In this document: positions 39,990 through 48,386 of the stretch, piece after piece
Layout: each line of letters opens with the position of its first letter
Numbering within the stretch: position 1 is the stretch's first letter
Origin: an uncultured Eubacterium sp.
GTDB taxonomy: Bacteria; Bacillota; Clostridia; Oscillospirales; Acutalibacteraceae
DNA length: 64,000 bases
Direction of reading: 5' to 3'
Assembly (NCBI GenBank): GCA_934561395.1
Contig: CAKTGF010000003.1
Span: forward strand, 1 to 64,000
Notes under the pieces: generated by a model
Database searches by the model: none
What the model saw: only the letters and a program-made list of their open reading frames with translations
What the model was told of the DNA's origin: nothing
Position numbers and translations under genes: made by a program

Positions 39990-40878
39990 ATGCCCTGTTC
40001 TTAATTCCCTTTGGTTTGTTATTGTAAAAGAACATCCAAACCGCCATGGCGCAGATGATGAAATAGCCGATTATCGAATACACATCCGGCACCTGATGCC
40101 CCAGGAAGAAATAACCCTCAATAGCGGTAAATATAATGTTTGAATAATCATAAACGGATATTTCCCTGCTGGGTGCAAAGGTATAGGCTGCGGTAATGGC
40201 AAACTGGCCGCCTGCGGCACACACGCCCACCATCAGCAAATAGATAAACTGCTGTGTTGTCATAGGATGATAGGAAAAAATCAAATACGGCCCGGTTAGC
40301 AGCACGGAAAATGCAGAGAAAAAGAAAACAGTAAATCTTCCGTTCTCCCCCTTATTACCCATATATCTAACACAGGTATATGCGCCGCCTGCACACACGC
40401 CGCCTATAAAGCCTGCAATCGAAGGCACCAGTTCAACATTTGAAAGGCTGGGCTTAATAACAAACATCGCCCCGGCAAAGGCAATCATAATTGCCAGTGC
40501 CTGCTTGGGCTTAACCTTTTCCTTTAAAAATATTGCCGAAAATATTAAGGTAAAAAACGGCGACATTTTATTTAATATTGCCGCATCGGCAGTGTGTGAC
40601 ATGTGAGTTGTGGCATAAAAGTTGCCGAAAACCCCAAGCAAGCCTGCCCCCGAACGCAACAAATGAAACGGCAAACAGCCCTTTGTGGGCCTGAATTTTT
40701 CGTGATTTTTCAGCAAAATTGCGGCGGAGCAACAAAACGCCACCAAATTGCGGAAGAAAACCTTTTGAGGAATGGGTAAATCCCCTGAAAGGTTAATAAA
40801 TGAGCTCATGCCGCTAAAGCACAGGGCCGATATTAAAATGCAAATTATACCTTTAGTTTTATTACTTTTAACCGACAT
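39988..40878 (-). CDS. DMT-superfamily (EamA) transporter
   Basis: A 296-aa permease with ten predicted helices in two EamA halves (about 10-140 and 155-285). The first half has LISALCFSGMSSFI and the second GYFFLGHQVPDVYSIIGYFII, as in RarD/S-adenosylmethionine-type carriers. The start is the ATG at 40878, with GAGG five bases upstream; an ATG six codons earlier overlaps the ribosome site. Substrate unknown. Confidence 0.85.
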   Translation of the reverse strand: MSVKSNKTKGIICILISALCFSGMSSFINLSGDLPIPQKVFFRNLVAFCCSAAILLKNHEKFRPTKGCLPFHLLRSGAGLLGVFGNFYATTHMSHTADAAILNKMSPFFTLIFSAIFLKEKVKPKQALAIMIAFAGAMFVIKPSLSNVELVPSIAGFIGGVCAGGAYTCVRYMGNKGENGRFTVFFFSAFSVLLTGPYLIFSYHPMTTQQFIYLLMVGVCAAGGQFAITAAYTFAPSREISVYDYSNIIFTAIEGYFFLGHQVPDVYSIIGYFIICAMAVWMFFYNNKPKGIKNRA

Positions 40879-40890
40879 AATAACCTCAAA

Positions 40891-40916
40891 AAACAACGGG
40901 TGGGTAAACCCACCCG
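40891..40916 (-). terminator. Terminator after the TIM-barrel gene at 40920
   Basis: CGGGTGGG (40897-40904) pairs with CCCACCCG (40909-40916) across TAAA; on the minus strand it is followed by TTGTTTTTTG, just before the ribosome site of the EamA gene. Confidence 0.75.
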
Positions 40917-40919
40917 AAT

Positions 40920-41699
40920 TTACATATTATCAAAAAAACTTTTGCTTAAGGAAAGCTCCTTTTCAACATCATATCCTCTTGAATAAATTTCAATCACATA
41001 GTCGCCCTTGTAGTTTGCACTGTCAAGAATGGAAAACAGCTTTTTAAAATCAAACTCCCCTGTTCCGGGTGGCATGCAATCTGCCTGTGGAGAGTTATCG
41101 CTCAAATGAACGTGAACAATGCTGTCCTTCATTTCCTCGGCAACAAAAAGCGGGTCGTAGCCGGAGCGAATGGCTTGCTTAACATCAAAAACCATATTAA
41201 AATCCTCGCCCAAATATGCCTTCATTCGCTTTAAAAAATCCACCGATTGGGAGCGAAAGCGCACAACATTTTCTTGGCAAACGGTTATTCCCTCACGCTT
41301 GCCTATTTCAATAAGTGAAGCAAAGCGCTCAAAATAATGCTCCTCCGGCAGGGGGCGCTTAAGCATTGCGTATGCGCCGTGAATTACCAAATATTTTGCG
41401 CCCAGCTCCGCTGCCGCACAGCAGTGCCGCTTGTAAAGGCCGATAAAATCATCATACCGCCTTTGGTATTCGCCGAAAATGCAATTGTTTTCAAGATTTG
41501 ACGAAAAGGGATGAACCGATAAAATTTTCATTCCCCCGTCATCCGCCTGTTTTTTCATTTGGCTGACAAAGGGCGTTTCCAGCTCAGACACGGTATTAAA
41601 AAATATTTCAGACTTTTTGTAGCCTAAGTCAATGAGTTTTTGGAGTGCCTTTTCAGTCTCCAATGGGTAAAAGCAGGCTGTTGATGCACCTATTTCCAT
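40920..41699 (-). CDS. Sugar phosphate isomerase/epimerase-like TIM-barrel protein
   Basis: A 259-aa protein of the xylose isomerase-like/AP endonuclease 2 superfamily. The strands carry the expected metal-site residues: KILSVHPFSS, KYLVIHGAYA, VCQENVVRF, NMVFDVKQA and IVHVHLSDN, then YVIEIYSRG. These residues support a divalent-metal enzyme acting on a sugar-like substrate, but the substrate is not clear. The gene touches the aminotransferase gene, sharing one base. Confidence 0.8.
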   Translation of the reverse strand: MEIGASTACFYPLETEKALQKLIDLGYKKSEIFFNTVSELETPFVSQMKKQADDGGMKILSVHPFSSNLENNCIFGEYQRRYDDFIGLYKRHCCAAAELGAKYLVIHGAYAMLKRPLPEEHYFERFASLIEIGKREGITVCQENVVRFRSQSVDFLKRMKAYLGEDFNMVFDVKQAIRSGYDPLFVAEEMKDSIVHVHLSDNSPQADCMPPGTGEFDFKKLFSILDSANYKGDYVIEIYSRGYDVEKELSLSKSFFDNM

Positions 41700-42958
41700 T
41701 ATCCTACCAGCTTTTCAATGCATGCAAGCTTAACGCTTACACAAAGTATTTGCGCTGCCAAATCAAGCTCGGCAACAGGCGGAAATGACGGAGCAATACG
41801 AATATTGCTGTTGTTTGGGTCGTTGCCGTAGGGATATGTTGCACCCACGGTGGTAAGGGTAACGCCTGCCTCCTTGCAAAGATCGCCTACACGCTTTGCA
41901 CAGCCGTTCATTACATCAAGGCTGATAAAATATCCGCCGTTGGGGTCAAGCCAGCTTGCAATGCCCCTGCCGCCCAGCTCATTTTCAAGGTGCTCGATTA
42001 CCATATCAAATTTAGGCTTCATAAGCGCCGCATGCTTTTTCATGTGAGCCTTGATGCCGTCAAGGTTGCCGAAGAACTTAACATGGCGGAGCTGATTCAT
42101 TTTATCATAGCTGATTGTTTCGCAATTGAGCCTTGCCTTAATTTGAGCAATGTTTGCATCGCTTGCGGCAAGTGCCGAAACGCCTGCACCCGGGAAAGTC
42201 ATTTTTGCTGTTGAGCAAACCTCAATTACCATATCCTCATTGTTATATTTAGGTAGAACATCAAAAATGTTTAAAAGGGTGTCGCCATCTTCTTTAATAT
42301 CGTGAACGCAATAAGCGTTATCCCAAATAATTCTGAAATCCTCAGCCGCAGGCTTAAGAGCCGCAATCTGCTCAACAACCTCATCGGTAAAGGTAATACC
42401 CTGTGGGTTTGAATATTTGGGAACGCAGAACATACCCTTAACCGCATCGTCCTTAACCTGCTCGCTGATAAATGCCATATCAGGGCCGTCGGCTGTCATT
42501 GGAACATTAATCATTTCAATGCCGAAATGTTCAAGGATTGTAAAGTGCCTGTCATATCCGGGAACGGGGCAAAGAAATTTTACCTTATCAAGCTTGCACC
42601 AGGGTGTTGAACCGAGAACGCCCGAGGTGTAGCACTGGCAGATATAATCAAACATAAGGTTTAAGCTTGCGCTGGGGCCGATAATGATATTTTTAGCCTC
42701 AACCCCCATAAGCTCGGCAAACAAAGCCTTGCAGCTTGGGATACCGTCAAGCAGGCCGTAGTTGCGAACATCAATGCCGTTGTCAACATATTCAATAGGC
42801 TTTAATAAATCCATTGATAAATCAAGTTGCTCCTTTGAAGGCTTGCCCCTTGACATATCAAGGCTTAAGCCCATGGCCTTATATTCCTCAAAGCGCTTTA
42901 AAAGCTGTTTTTGCTCGTTTAAAAGCTCTTCCTTAGTCATTTTTGTATAATCGGTCAT
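41699..42958 (-). CDS. Aminotransferase class I/II (aspartate aminotransferase, MocR-like subgroup)
   Basis: A 419-aa PLP enzyme. It has MSRGKPSKEQLDLS, the cofactor region IIGPSASLNLMFDY, the Asp-Asn pair in IIWDNAYCVHDI, the Schiff-base lysine in CSTAKMTFPGAGVS (about 245-258) and the carboxylate-binding Arg in SNIRIAPSFPP. This set resembles the Asp_aminotransf (PF12897) group rather than the common AspC type, so aspartate is the likely amino donor. ATG 42958 follows AAGGAG; an ATG ten codons earlier has no ribosome site. Confidence 0.85.
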   Translation of the reverse strand: MTDYTKMTKEELLNEQKQLLKRFEEYKAMGLSLDMSRGKPSKEQLDLSMDLLKPIEYVDNGIDVRNYGLLDGIPSCKALFAELMGVEAKNIIIGPSASLNLMFDYICQCYTSGVLGSTPWCKLDKVKFLCPVPGYDRHFTILEHFGIEMINVPMTADGPDMAFISEQVKDDAVKGMFCVPKYSNPQGITFTDEVVEQIAALKPAAEDFRIIWDNAYCVHDIKEDGDTLLNIFDVLPKYNNEDMVIEVCSTAKMTFPGAGVSALAASDANIAQIKARLNCETISYDKMNQLRHVKFFGNLDGIKAHMKKHAALMKPKFDMVIEHLENELGGRGIASWLDPNGGYFISLDVMNGCAKRVGDLCKEAGVTLTTVGATYPYGNDPNNSNIRIAPSFPPVAELDLAAQILCVSVKLACIEKLVG

Positions 42959-43033
42959 AAATATACTCCTTAATCCGCAAATTTGCAACTATTTTACCAC
43001 GAATTAACATATATTGCAATACGAAATCGAAAA

Positions 43034-43297
43034 TCAGCAAACCTCAAAAAACCACCTTGTTTCCTCCAAAAACAAATAGGTTTTTATCCCCTCAATGTAG
43101 CAGGTATATCTTATTCCCGCACCGCCGGATTTTAACGAGGCGGCAGGCCTTATATCGCAAATTCGGTCAACCTCTCTTACCTCATCCTCATAAACAATCG
43201 AAAAGGGCTTTATATTGCCCTCAAGGTCAAAGCTTGCGTTAACCTCCACAAAGTGCTTGTTAGGATTATTATATTCAGGCACATCAAAGCTAATCAT
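43034..43297 (-). CDS. Small protein of unknown function
   Basis: An 87-aa soluble acidic protein. It has mostly predicted beta strands (HFVEVNASFDLEGNIKPFSIVY, GIRYTCYIEGIKTYLFLEE) and ends WFFEVC. GAAAGGA lies before the ATG. It is 39 bases downstream of dinB on the same strand and could be its last operon gene. Short YolD- or UmuD-like partners follow DinB in some Firmicutes, but no such motif is visible. Function unknown. Confidence 0.6.
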   Translation of the reverse strand: MISFDVPEYNNPNKHFVEVNASFDLEGNIKPFSIVYEDEVREVDRICDIRPAASLKSGGAGIRYTCYIEGIKTYLFLEETRWFFEVC

Positions 43298-43336
43298 AAA
43301 AAATCATATCCTTTCAAAAACAAAAATCGTGCTATT

Positions 43337-44572
43337 TTAAAAATACCCTATGGGATGAATAATATGCTCGTCGTGGGGATTAAAGCGTGAAAGCTCCCTG
43401 TCGCCCAGCTGGCAGGCACGCTGTATGCAATAGTTGCCAAACCGCTTTTTAAGGCAATCAACGGTGGTTTCTATTTTTTCAAGCTTTTCTCTGTGCTGAA
43501 CGGTGCCGCTGAAATCCAACTGCACCGCCTGCTCAACATCAAAATCGCTTACGTTTATGCCTATTGAGCGCACAGGGCAGCTCCAGCTGTAATTTGCAAC
43601 AAACAGTTGCATTGCGTTATCCAAAATCTCCGTGCTTATATCGGTGTGAGCCTTCATTTGTTGTTGGCGAATAAAGGTGCTCAGATTTTTATCCCTAACG
43701 CTTATTGAAAGGGTTTTACCCCTTAGCCCCTGCTCTCTAAGCCGTGTTGCCACGCTTTCGCTTAAAACACGAAGAACGGTTTTAACATCATCATTGTTAA
43801 CCAAATCTCTGTAAGTGGTGGTGGAATTGCCCACGCTTTTAACAGCGGTTACCTCGTCCTTATGCTTAACGGGAGAACATTCAAGGCCGTTGGCAAAATC
43901 TCTGAGCATTAAGCCGTTTTTGCCCAATATTGACTGCAAAAAGTCTGAATCGGCATTTGCCAAATCGCCGATTGTGTAAATGCCGTAGGAATTGAGCCTT
44001 GCCCCTGTTGACCTGCCCACCATAAGTAAATCTGTGCAGGGCAGGCACCAAACGATATCCTTAAAATTATCCCTGTTAATGACGGTAACGGCATCGGGCT
44101 TTTTATAATCGGAGCCAAGCTTTGCAAAAATCTTATTAAAGCTTACCCCTATGCTTACGGTAATGCCCAATTCATCCTTTACCCTTTGGCGAATTTCGTT
44201 TGCAATGCTCTCCCCAGAGCGGTGCATGCCTGTTACATCAATCCATGATTCGTCAAGGCCGAAGGGCTCAATATATTCGCTGTAGTCCTCATAAATTTTT
44301 CTTGCAAGCTTGGAAAAACGAAGATAAAGAGGAAAGTTTGGGGGAACAACGATTAAATCGGGGCACTTTTGTCTTGCCTTCCAAAGGGGTTCCCCTACCG
44401 TTAAGCCGTATTTGCTTGCTATTTCATTTTTGGTTAAAATAATGCCGTGCCTGCTTTCGGTGCTGCCGCCCACAGCAACGGGCTTATTTCTTATTTCAGG
44501 TCGGTAAAGGCATTCTACCGAGGCATAAAATTTGTTGCAATCAATATGAAGAACCGTTTTTTCCATTAACAT
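43337..44572 (-). CDS. dinB: DNA polymerase IV (Y-family)
   Basis: An error-prone polymerase for lesion bypass. The 411-aa protein has the first catalytic acid in LHIDCNKFYASVE, the second pair in PFGLDESWIDVTG, the YF/RF fold region GVSFNKIFAKLGSDYKKP, a helix-hairpin-helix thumb and the little-finger domain to about 350. The ATG at 44572 is best placed (five bases after AAGGA); in-frame ATGs flank it at 44575 and 44566. A LexA-type box and consensus promoter upstream imply SOS control. Confidence 0.94.
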   Translation of the reverse strand: MLMEKTVLHIDCNKFYASVECLYRPEIRNKPVAVGGSTESRHGIILTKNEIASKYGLTVGEPLWKARQKCPDLIVVPPNFPLYLRFSKLARKIYEDYSEYIEPFGLDESWIDVTGMHRSGESIANEIRQRVKDELGITVSIGVSFNKIFAKLGSDYKKPDAVTVINRDNFKDIVWCLPCTDLLMVGRSTGARLNSYGIYTIGDLANADSDFLQSILGKNGLMLRDFANGLECSPVKHKDEVTAVKSVGNSTTTYRDLVNNDDVKTVLRVLSESVATRLREQGLRGKTLSISVRDKNLSTFIRQQQMKAHTDISTEILDNAMQLFVANYSWSCPVRSIGINVSDFDVEQAVQLDFSGTVQHREKLEKIETTVDCLKKRFGNYCIQRACQLGDRELSRFNPHDEHIIHPIGYF

Positions 44573-44583
44573 CATCGTCCTTT

Positions 44584-44628
44584 TAGAACATTTGTTCTAA
44601 TTATACTCCGTAAGCACAAAAAAGTCAA
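44584..44628 (-). promoter_or_regulatory. dinB promoter with LexA (SOS) box
   Basis: On the minus strand TTGACT (44623-44628), 17 bases, TATAAT (44600-44605). The palindrome TTAGAACATTTGTTCTAA, containing GAAC-N4-GTTC as in the Gram-positive LexA box, covers 44583-44600 between the -10 and the start codon. Confidence 0.8.
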
Positions 44629-44670
44629 ATGTAAAATATGGAACAGTACAGAAAACGCACCTTTAGGGCA

Positions 44671-44703
44671 AAAAAATAAAAGGCGCATTAATGCACCTTT
44701 TAT
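44671..44703 (-). terminator. Terminator of hppA
   Basis: On the minus strand ATAAAAGGTGCAT pairs with ATGCGCCTTTTAT, followed by TTTTT. Its core resembles the nrdR terminator. Confidence 0.75.
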
Positions 44704-44716
44704 TTTACTTGAAAAA

Positions 44717-46801
44717 CTATAAAATACTGAAATTTACAACAACTGCCGCAAACACAATTGACACCATTGAAAGCAGCTTAATAAGAATGTTAATTGACGG
44801 ACCCGAGGTATCCTTAAACGGGTCGCCTACGGTATCACCAACAACCGCAGCCTTGTGCTGGTCGCTGCCCTTGCCGCCGTGAGCGCCGCCTTCAATATAT
44901 TTTTTAGCATTATCCCAGGCACCGCCCGAGTTTGACATAAATATAGCCATTAAAAAGCCTGTTACAGTTGCGCCTGCAAGCATGCCCACAACGCCCTTGT
45001 AGCCGAGAATTAAGCCCACTGCAACCGGTGTAATAACTGCAATAATAGTTGGCAAAATCATTTCCTTAAGGCTTGAGCGTGTGCAAAGGTCAACGCAGGA
45101 TGCATAATCAGGGTCTGTCTCGCCCTGCATAAGGCCCTTAATTTCCTTAAACTGACGGCGAACCTCAACAACAATGCTTTGTGCGGCTCTGCCCACAGAT
45201 TCCATAGTAAATGCCGCAAACACAAATGGCAGGCATGCGCCGATGAACAAGCCGATAAGAACAACCGGATTCATAAGGTTAAAATCGTCAAAGGTTATGC
45301 CCGGCTTAACGGTTTGAACCTTATCAATATATGACGCAATAAGAGCAAGCGCCGTTAATGCTGCCGAGCCGATAGCAAATCCCTTGCCGGTAGCTGCTGT
45401 TGTGTTGCCCAAAGAATCAAGAGCATCGGTCCTTTCCCTGACCTTGGGGTCAAGGCCTGCCATTTCGGCAATGCCGCCTGCGTTATCTGCAACAGGGCCG
45501 TAAGCGTCTGTTGCAAGGGTAATGCCGAGAGTTGAAAGCATGCCCACCGCAGAAAGGGCTATGCCGTAAAGACCGATTGAGGTTGACGCTGCGCCGCCCG
45601 ATACAAAGAACGAGCACAAAACGCTGACTGAAACAATAATAATCGGGAACACCGTTGATTTCATACCAAGGCCGATACCGCCGATAATGATTGTTGCCGA
45701 GCCTGTTTCAGAGGTTGAAGCAAGCTTTTGAGTGGGTTTGTAGGTATCTGATGTGAAATATTCGGTCGAAAGGCCGATAAGAACGCCTGCAATAAGGCCT
45801 GAAAGGATTGCAAAATACAAGCCGATATTTTCCTTGCCGAGAACCAAAAGGACAACAGGGAGGGCAACAATTGCAATGCCCACTGCGCTGAGGTTTGTTC
45901 CTCGTCTGAGCGCCTTTAAAAGAGCCTTTTGCTCAATATTCTCCCCTGTGCGAACAAAGAATGTACCGAGAATTGACATTACAATGCCGATTGCCGCCAA
46001 AAGCATTGGCACTGCCATCGCCTTAATATCTCCGCTAAAGGCTGAAACGCCCAAAGCAGATGCGGAAATAACAGAGCTTACATAGCTTTCGTAAAGGTCG
46101 GCGCCCATACCTGCAACATCGCCTACATTGTCGCCCACATTATCTGCTATAACCGCAGGGTTACGGGGGTCATCCTCGGGAATGCCTGCCTCAACTTTAC
46201 CAACAAGGTCGGCGCCAACATCGGCAGCCTTTGTGAAAATACCGCCGCCTACACGGGCAAAAAGTGCCATTGACGACGCACCCATGCCAAATGTAAGCAT
46301 TGCGCCGGTAACGCTTGACGGGTCAAGCTTAAATACAAATTTTAACAGAAAGAACCAAACCGAAATATCAAGCAAGCCAAGGCCTACAACGGTAAAGCCC
46401 ATTACCGAACCTGCTGAAAAAGCAACACGCAAGCCCCTGTTTAAGCCCTGCATGCAGGCATTTGCCGTTCTGCAGTTTGCGTTGGTTGCTATTTTCATAC
46501 CCACAAAGCCTGAAAGGCCGGAGAAAAAGCCGCCTGTTATAAACGCAAATGGAACAAACCAGGTTAAAAAGCCCAGTGCCGCCATTATGCACAAAATAAC
46601 AAACATACCTGCAAAGAAAAAGAATACAACCCTGTATTGCCTTTTAAGGTATGCGTTTGCGCCCTGCTTGATAGAGCCTGAAATTTTAGCCATTTTTTCT
46701 GTGCCCTTATCTTCCTTAAGCACCTTTTTTGCCATAATAAAGGCAAAGCAAAGAGCCAAAAGCGAGCCGATAAAGGTAAATAATACTAAATATTTTTCCA
46801 C
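44717..46801 (-). CDS. hppA: Membrane-bound K+-dependent ion-pumping pyrophosphatase
   Basis: It hydrolyses cytoplasmic pyrophosphate and pumps Na+ and/or H+ outwards. The 694-aa protein has about 16 membrane helices, the catalytic block DNVGDNVGDVAGMGADLYESY-type signature (seen from IADNVGDNVG), and near the end GGAWDNAKKYIE and DTVGDPFKDTSGPS. The motif GNTTAATGKG has Ala where K+-independent pumps have Lys, so it should need K+. That class includes Na+ pumps, which fits the Na+-linked decarboxylase in this window. It has its own promoter. Confidence 0.95.
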   Translation of the reverse strand: MEKYLVLFTFIGSLLALCFAFIMAKKVLKEDKGTEKMAKISGSIKQGANAYLKRQYRVVFFFFAGMFVILCIMAALGFLTWFVPFAFITGGFFSGLSGFVGMKIATNANCRTANACMQGLNRGLRVAFSAGSVMGFTVVGLGLLDISVWFFLLKFVFKLDPSSVTGAMLTFGMGASSMALFARVGGGIFTKAADVGADLVGKVEAGIPEDDPRNPAVIADNVGDNVGDVAGMGADLYESYVSSVISASALGVSAFSGDIKAMAVPMLLAAIGIVMSILGTFFVRTGENIEQKALLKALRRGTNLSAVGIAIVALPVVLLVLGKENIGLYFAILSGLIAGVLIGLSTEYFTSDTYKPTQKLASTSETGSATIIIGGIGLGMKSTVFPIIIVSVSVLCSFFVSGGAASTSIGLYGIALSAVGMLSTLGITLATDAYGPVADNAGGIAEMAGLDPKVRERTDALDSLGNTTAATGKGFAIGSAALTALALIASYIDKVQTVKPGITFDDFNLMNPVVLIGLFIGACLPFVFAAFTMESVGRAAQSIVVEVRRQFKEIKGLMQGETDPDYASCVDLCTRSSLKEMILPTIIAVITPVAVGLILGYKGVVGMLAGATVTGFLMAIFMSNSGGAWDNAKKYIEGGAHGGKGSDQHKAAVVGDTVGDPFKDTSGPSINILIKLLSMVSIVFAAVVVNFSIL

Positions 46802-46837
46802 AAAAGAAACCCCTTTCTTTTAATACTATCCACTTAT

Positions 46838-46866
46838 ATTATATTATCCCCATAATATTTTTTCAA
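46838..46866 (-). promoter_or_regulatory. hppA promoter
   Basis: On the minus strand TTGAAA (46861-46866), 17 bases, TATAAT (46838-46843). It lies between the MATE stop and hppA, so hppA is not dependent on the upstream gene. Confidence 0.7.
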
Positions 46867-46875
46867 TATAAAAAC

Positions 46876-48210
46876 TTACTTTGCGTAATGATATTTTTTA
46901 TTTTGAGTTACCAAGAAGAACGCACAAATTGCCAAAGAGAAAATTTCGCAAACGGTCATTGAAAGCCAAATCGAGCTTGCGCCGAACGCCATCGGCAGCA
47001 GTATAACCGCCGAAAGCTGGAAAACAAGGTTACGCATAAAGGAAATTATTGCCGAAACGCCGCCATTATTTAAAGCGGTAAAGAACGAAGAAGAAAAGAT
47101 ATTAAAGCCGCTTAAGCAATACCTTGTTGAAAACAGGCAAAATGCAAATGAGGTAAGCTCCAGCAGCGATGCGTCGTAATTAACAAAAATCTTTGCCACT
47201 GTGCCCGATAAAAGCATTGCCCCTATGGTTATGCCAAAGCCCACGCTGCCGTTAAACACCATGCTCTTTTTATAAACGTTTTGCAGCTCCTTATGGTTTT
47301 TGGCGCCGTAATTGTAGCCGATAATGGGCGCAACGCCGATAGAATAGCCAAAGAATACCGCCGAGAAAACAAAGTTTGCATACATTATTACGCCGTATGC
47401 GGCAACGCCGTTTTCCCCATACAGCCTTATAAGCTGATGATTAAACACCATATTGACAATTGACATTGAAATATTTGTAAGCATTTCTGATGAGCCGTTT
47501 GTAAACGCCTTCAGTAACGCCTTAACATCAAATTCCGCCGAGGTAAGCCTTAAAAGACTTGTGTTTTTGCGGCTGAAATATATAAGGGGTATTCCGCCGC
47601 CGATAAACTCGCTGGTCATTGTTGCAAGCGCCGCACCGTCTATCCCCCACTTAAACAGGCCCACAAACACAAAATCCAAAACCATATTTATTACGCCTGC
47701 CAAAACGGTTACAAACAAGCCCAAATTGGGCTTTTGCGCCACAACAAAAAAGCTTTGAAACACATTTTGAAGCATAAAAAACGAAAGGGATATAAAGCTG
47801 ATTCTCGCATATACCACGCAGTAATCAAGCATTGAGGAATCGGCGCCCAAAAAAACAGCAATTTTTTCAACCGAAAGCTCGCCGATAACGCTTAACAGCA
47901 AGCCAAGGGCAATTGTGGTGTAAACCATAAGTGAAAACAGGCTTTGCGCCCTTTTACGGTCACCCTCGCCCAAAACCTTGGCAACAAGGGCGCTGCCACC
48001 GGTGCCTATCATAAAGCCCACGCCGCCCAAAAGCATTATAAAGGGCATTATAATATTAACTGCCGCAAAAGGTGTTTTGCCCGTAAAGTTTGAAACAAAA
48101 TAGCCGTCAACAACGCCGTAAATTGATGTAAAAATCATCATAGCTATTGACGGGAATACAAATTGAAACAGTTTTTTATTTGTAAAATGGTCTGATATTT
48201 GAATTTTCAT
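46876..48210 (-). CDS. MATE-family efflux transporter
   Basis: A 444-aa cation-coupled exporter with twelve predicted helices in two bundles (about 10-215 and 235-440). It has the family patterns GTGGSALVAKVLGEGDRKRA in the first bundle and GYSIGVAPIIGYNYGAKNHKE in the second. The substrate (drug, metabolite or peptide) cannot be told. It is a single gene upstream of hppA on the same strand; a promoter intervenes. Confidence 0.92.
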   Translation of the reverse strand: MKIQISDHFTNKKLFQFVFPSIAMMIFTSIYGVVDGYFVSNFTGKTPFAAVNIIMPFIMLLGGVGFMIGTGGSALVAKVLGEGDRKRAQSLFSLMVYTTIALGLLLSVIGELSVEKIAVFLGADSSMLDYCVVYARISFISLSFFMLQNVFQSFFVVAQKPNLGLFVTVLAGVINMVLDFVFVGLFKWGIDGAALATMTSEFIGGGIPLIYFSRKNTSLLRLTSAEFDVKALLKAFTNGSSEMLTNISMSIVNMVFNHQLIRLYGENGVAAYGVIMYANFVFSAVFFGYSIGVAPIIGYNYGAKNHKELQNVYKKSMVFNGSVGFGITIGAMLLSGTVAKIFVNYDASLLELTSFAFCLFSTRYCLSGFNIFSSSFFTALNNGGVSAIISFMRNLVFQLSAVILLPMAFGASSIWLSMTVCEIFSLAICAFFLVTQNKKYHYAK

Positions 48211-48282
48211 TTATCTTTCACCGTTGGTATATTAAAATAATTGCTTTTAAAACCATTATACCCGTTAAGCGGCTAAAAATCA

Positions 48283-48315
48283 ACAAAAAGCAAACACCGA
48301 CGGTTAAACCGTCGG
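48283..48315 (-). terminator. Terminator of the surface-sensing operon
   Basis: CCGACGGTT (48297-48305) pairs with AACCGTCGG (48307-48315); on the minus strand it is followed by TGTTTGCTTTTTG. It lies 70 bases after the stop of the giant leucine-rich-repeat gene. Confidence 0.65.
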
Positions 48316-48386
48316 CATTCGCTTCTAACTACCCTATATATTCAACAATAACTAAAAATTGGGAGGTTTTTGTTATTGAATGAACC

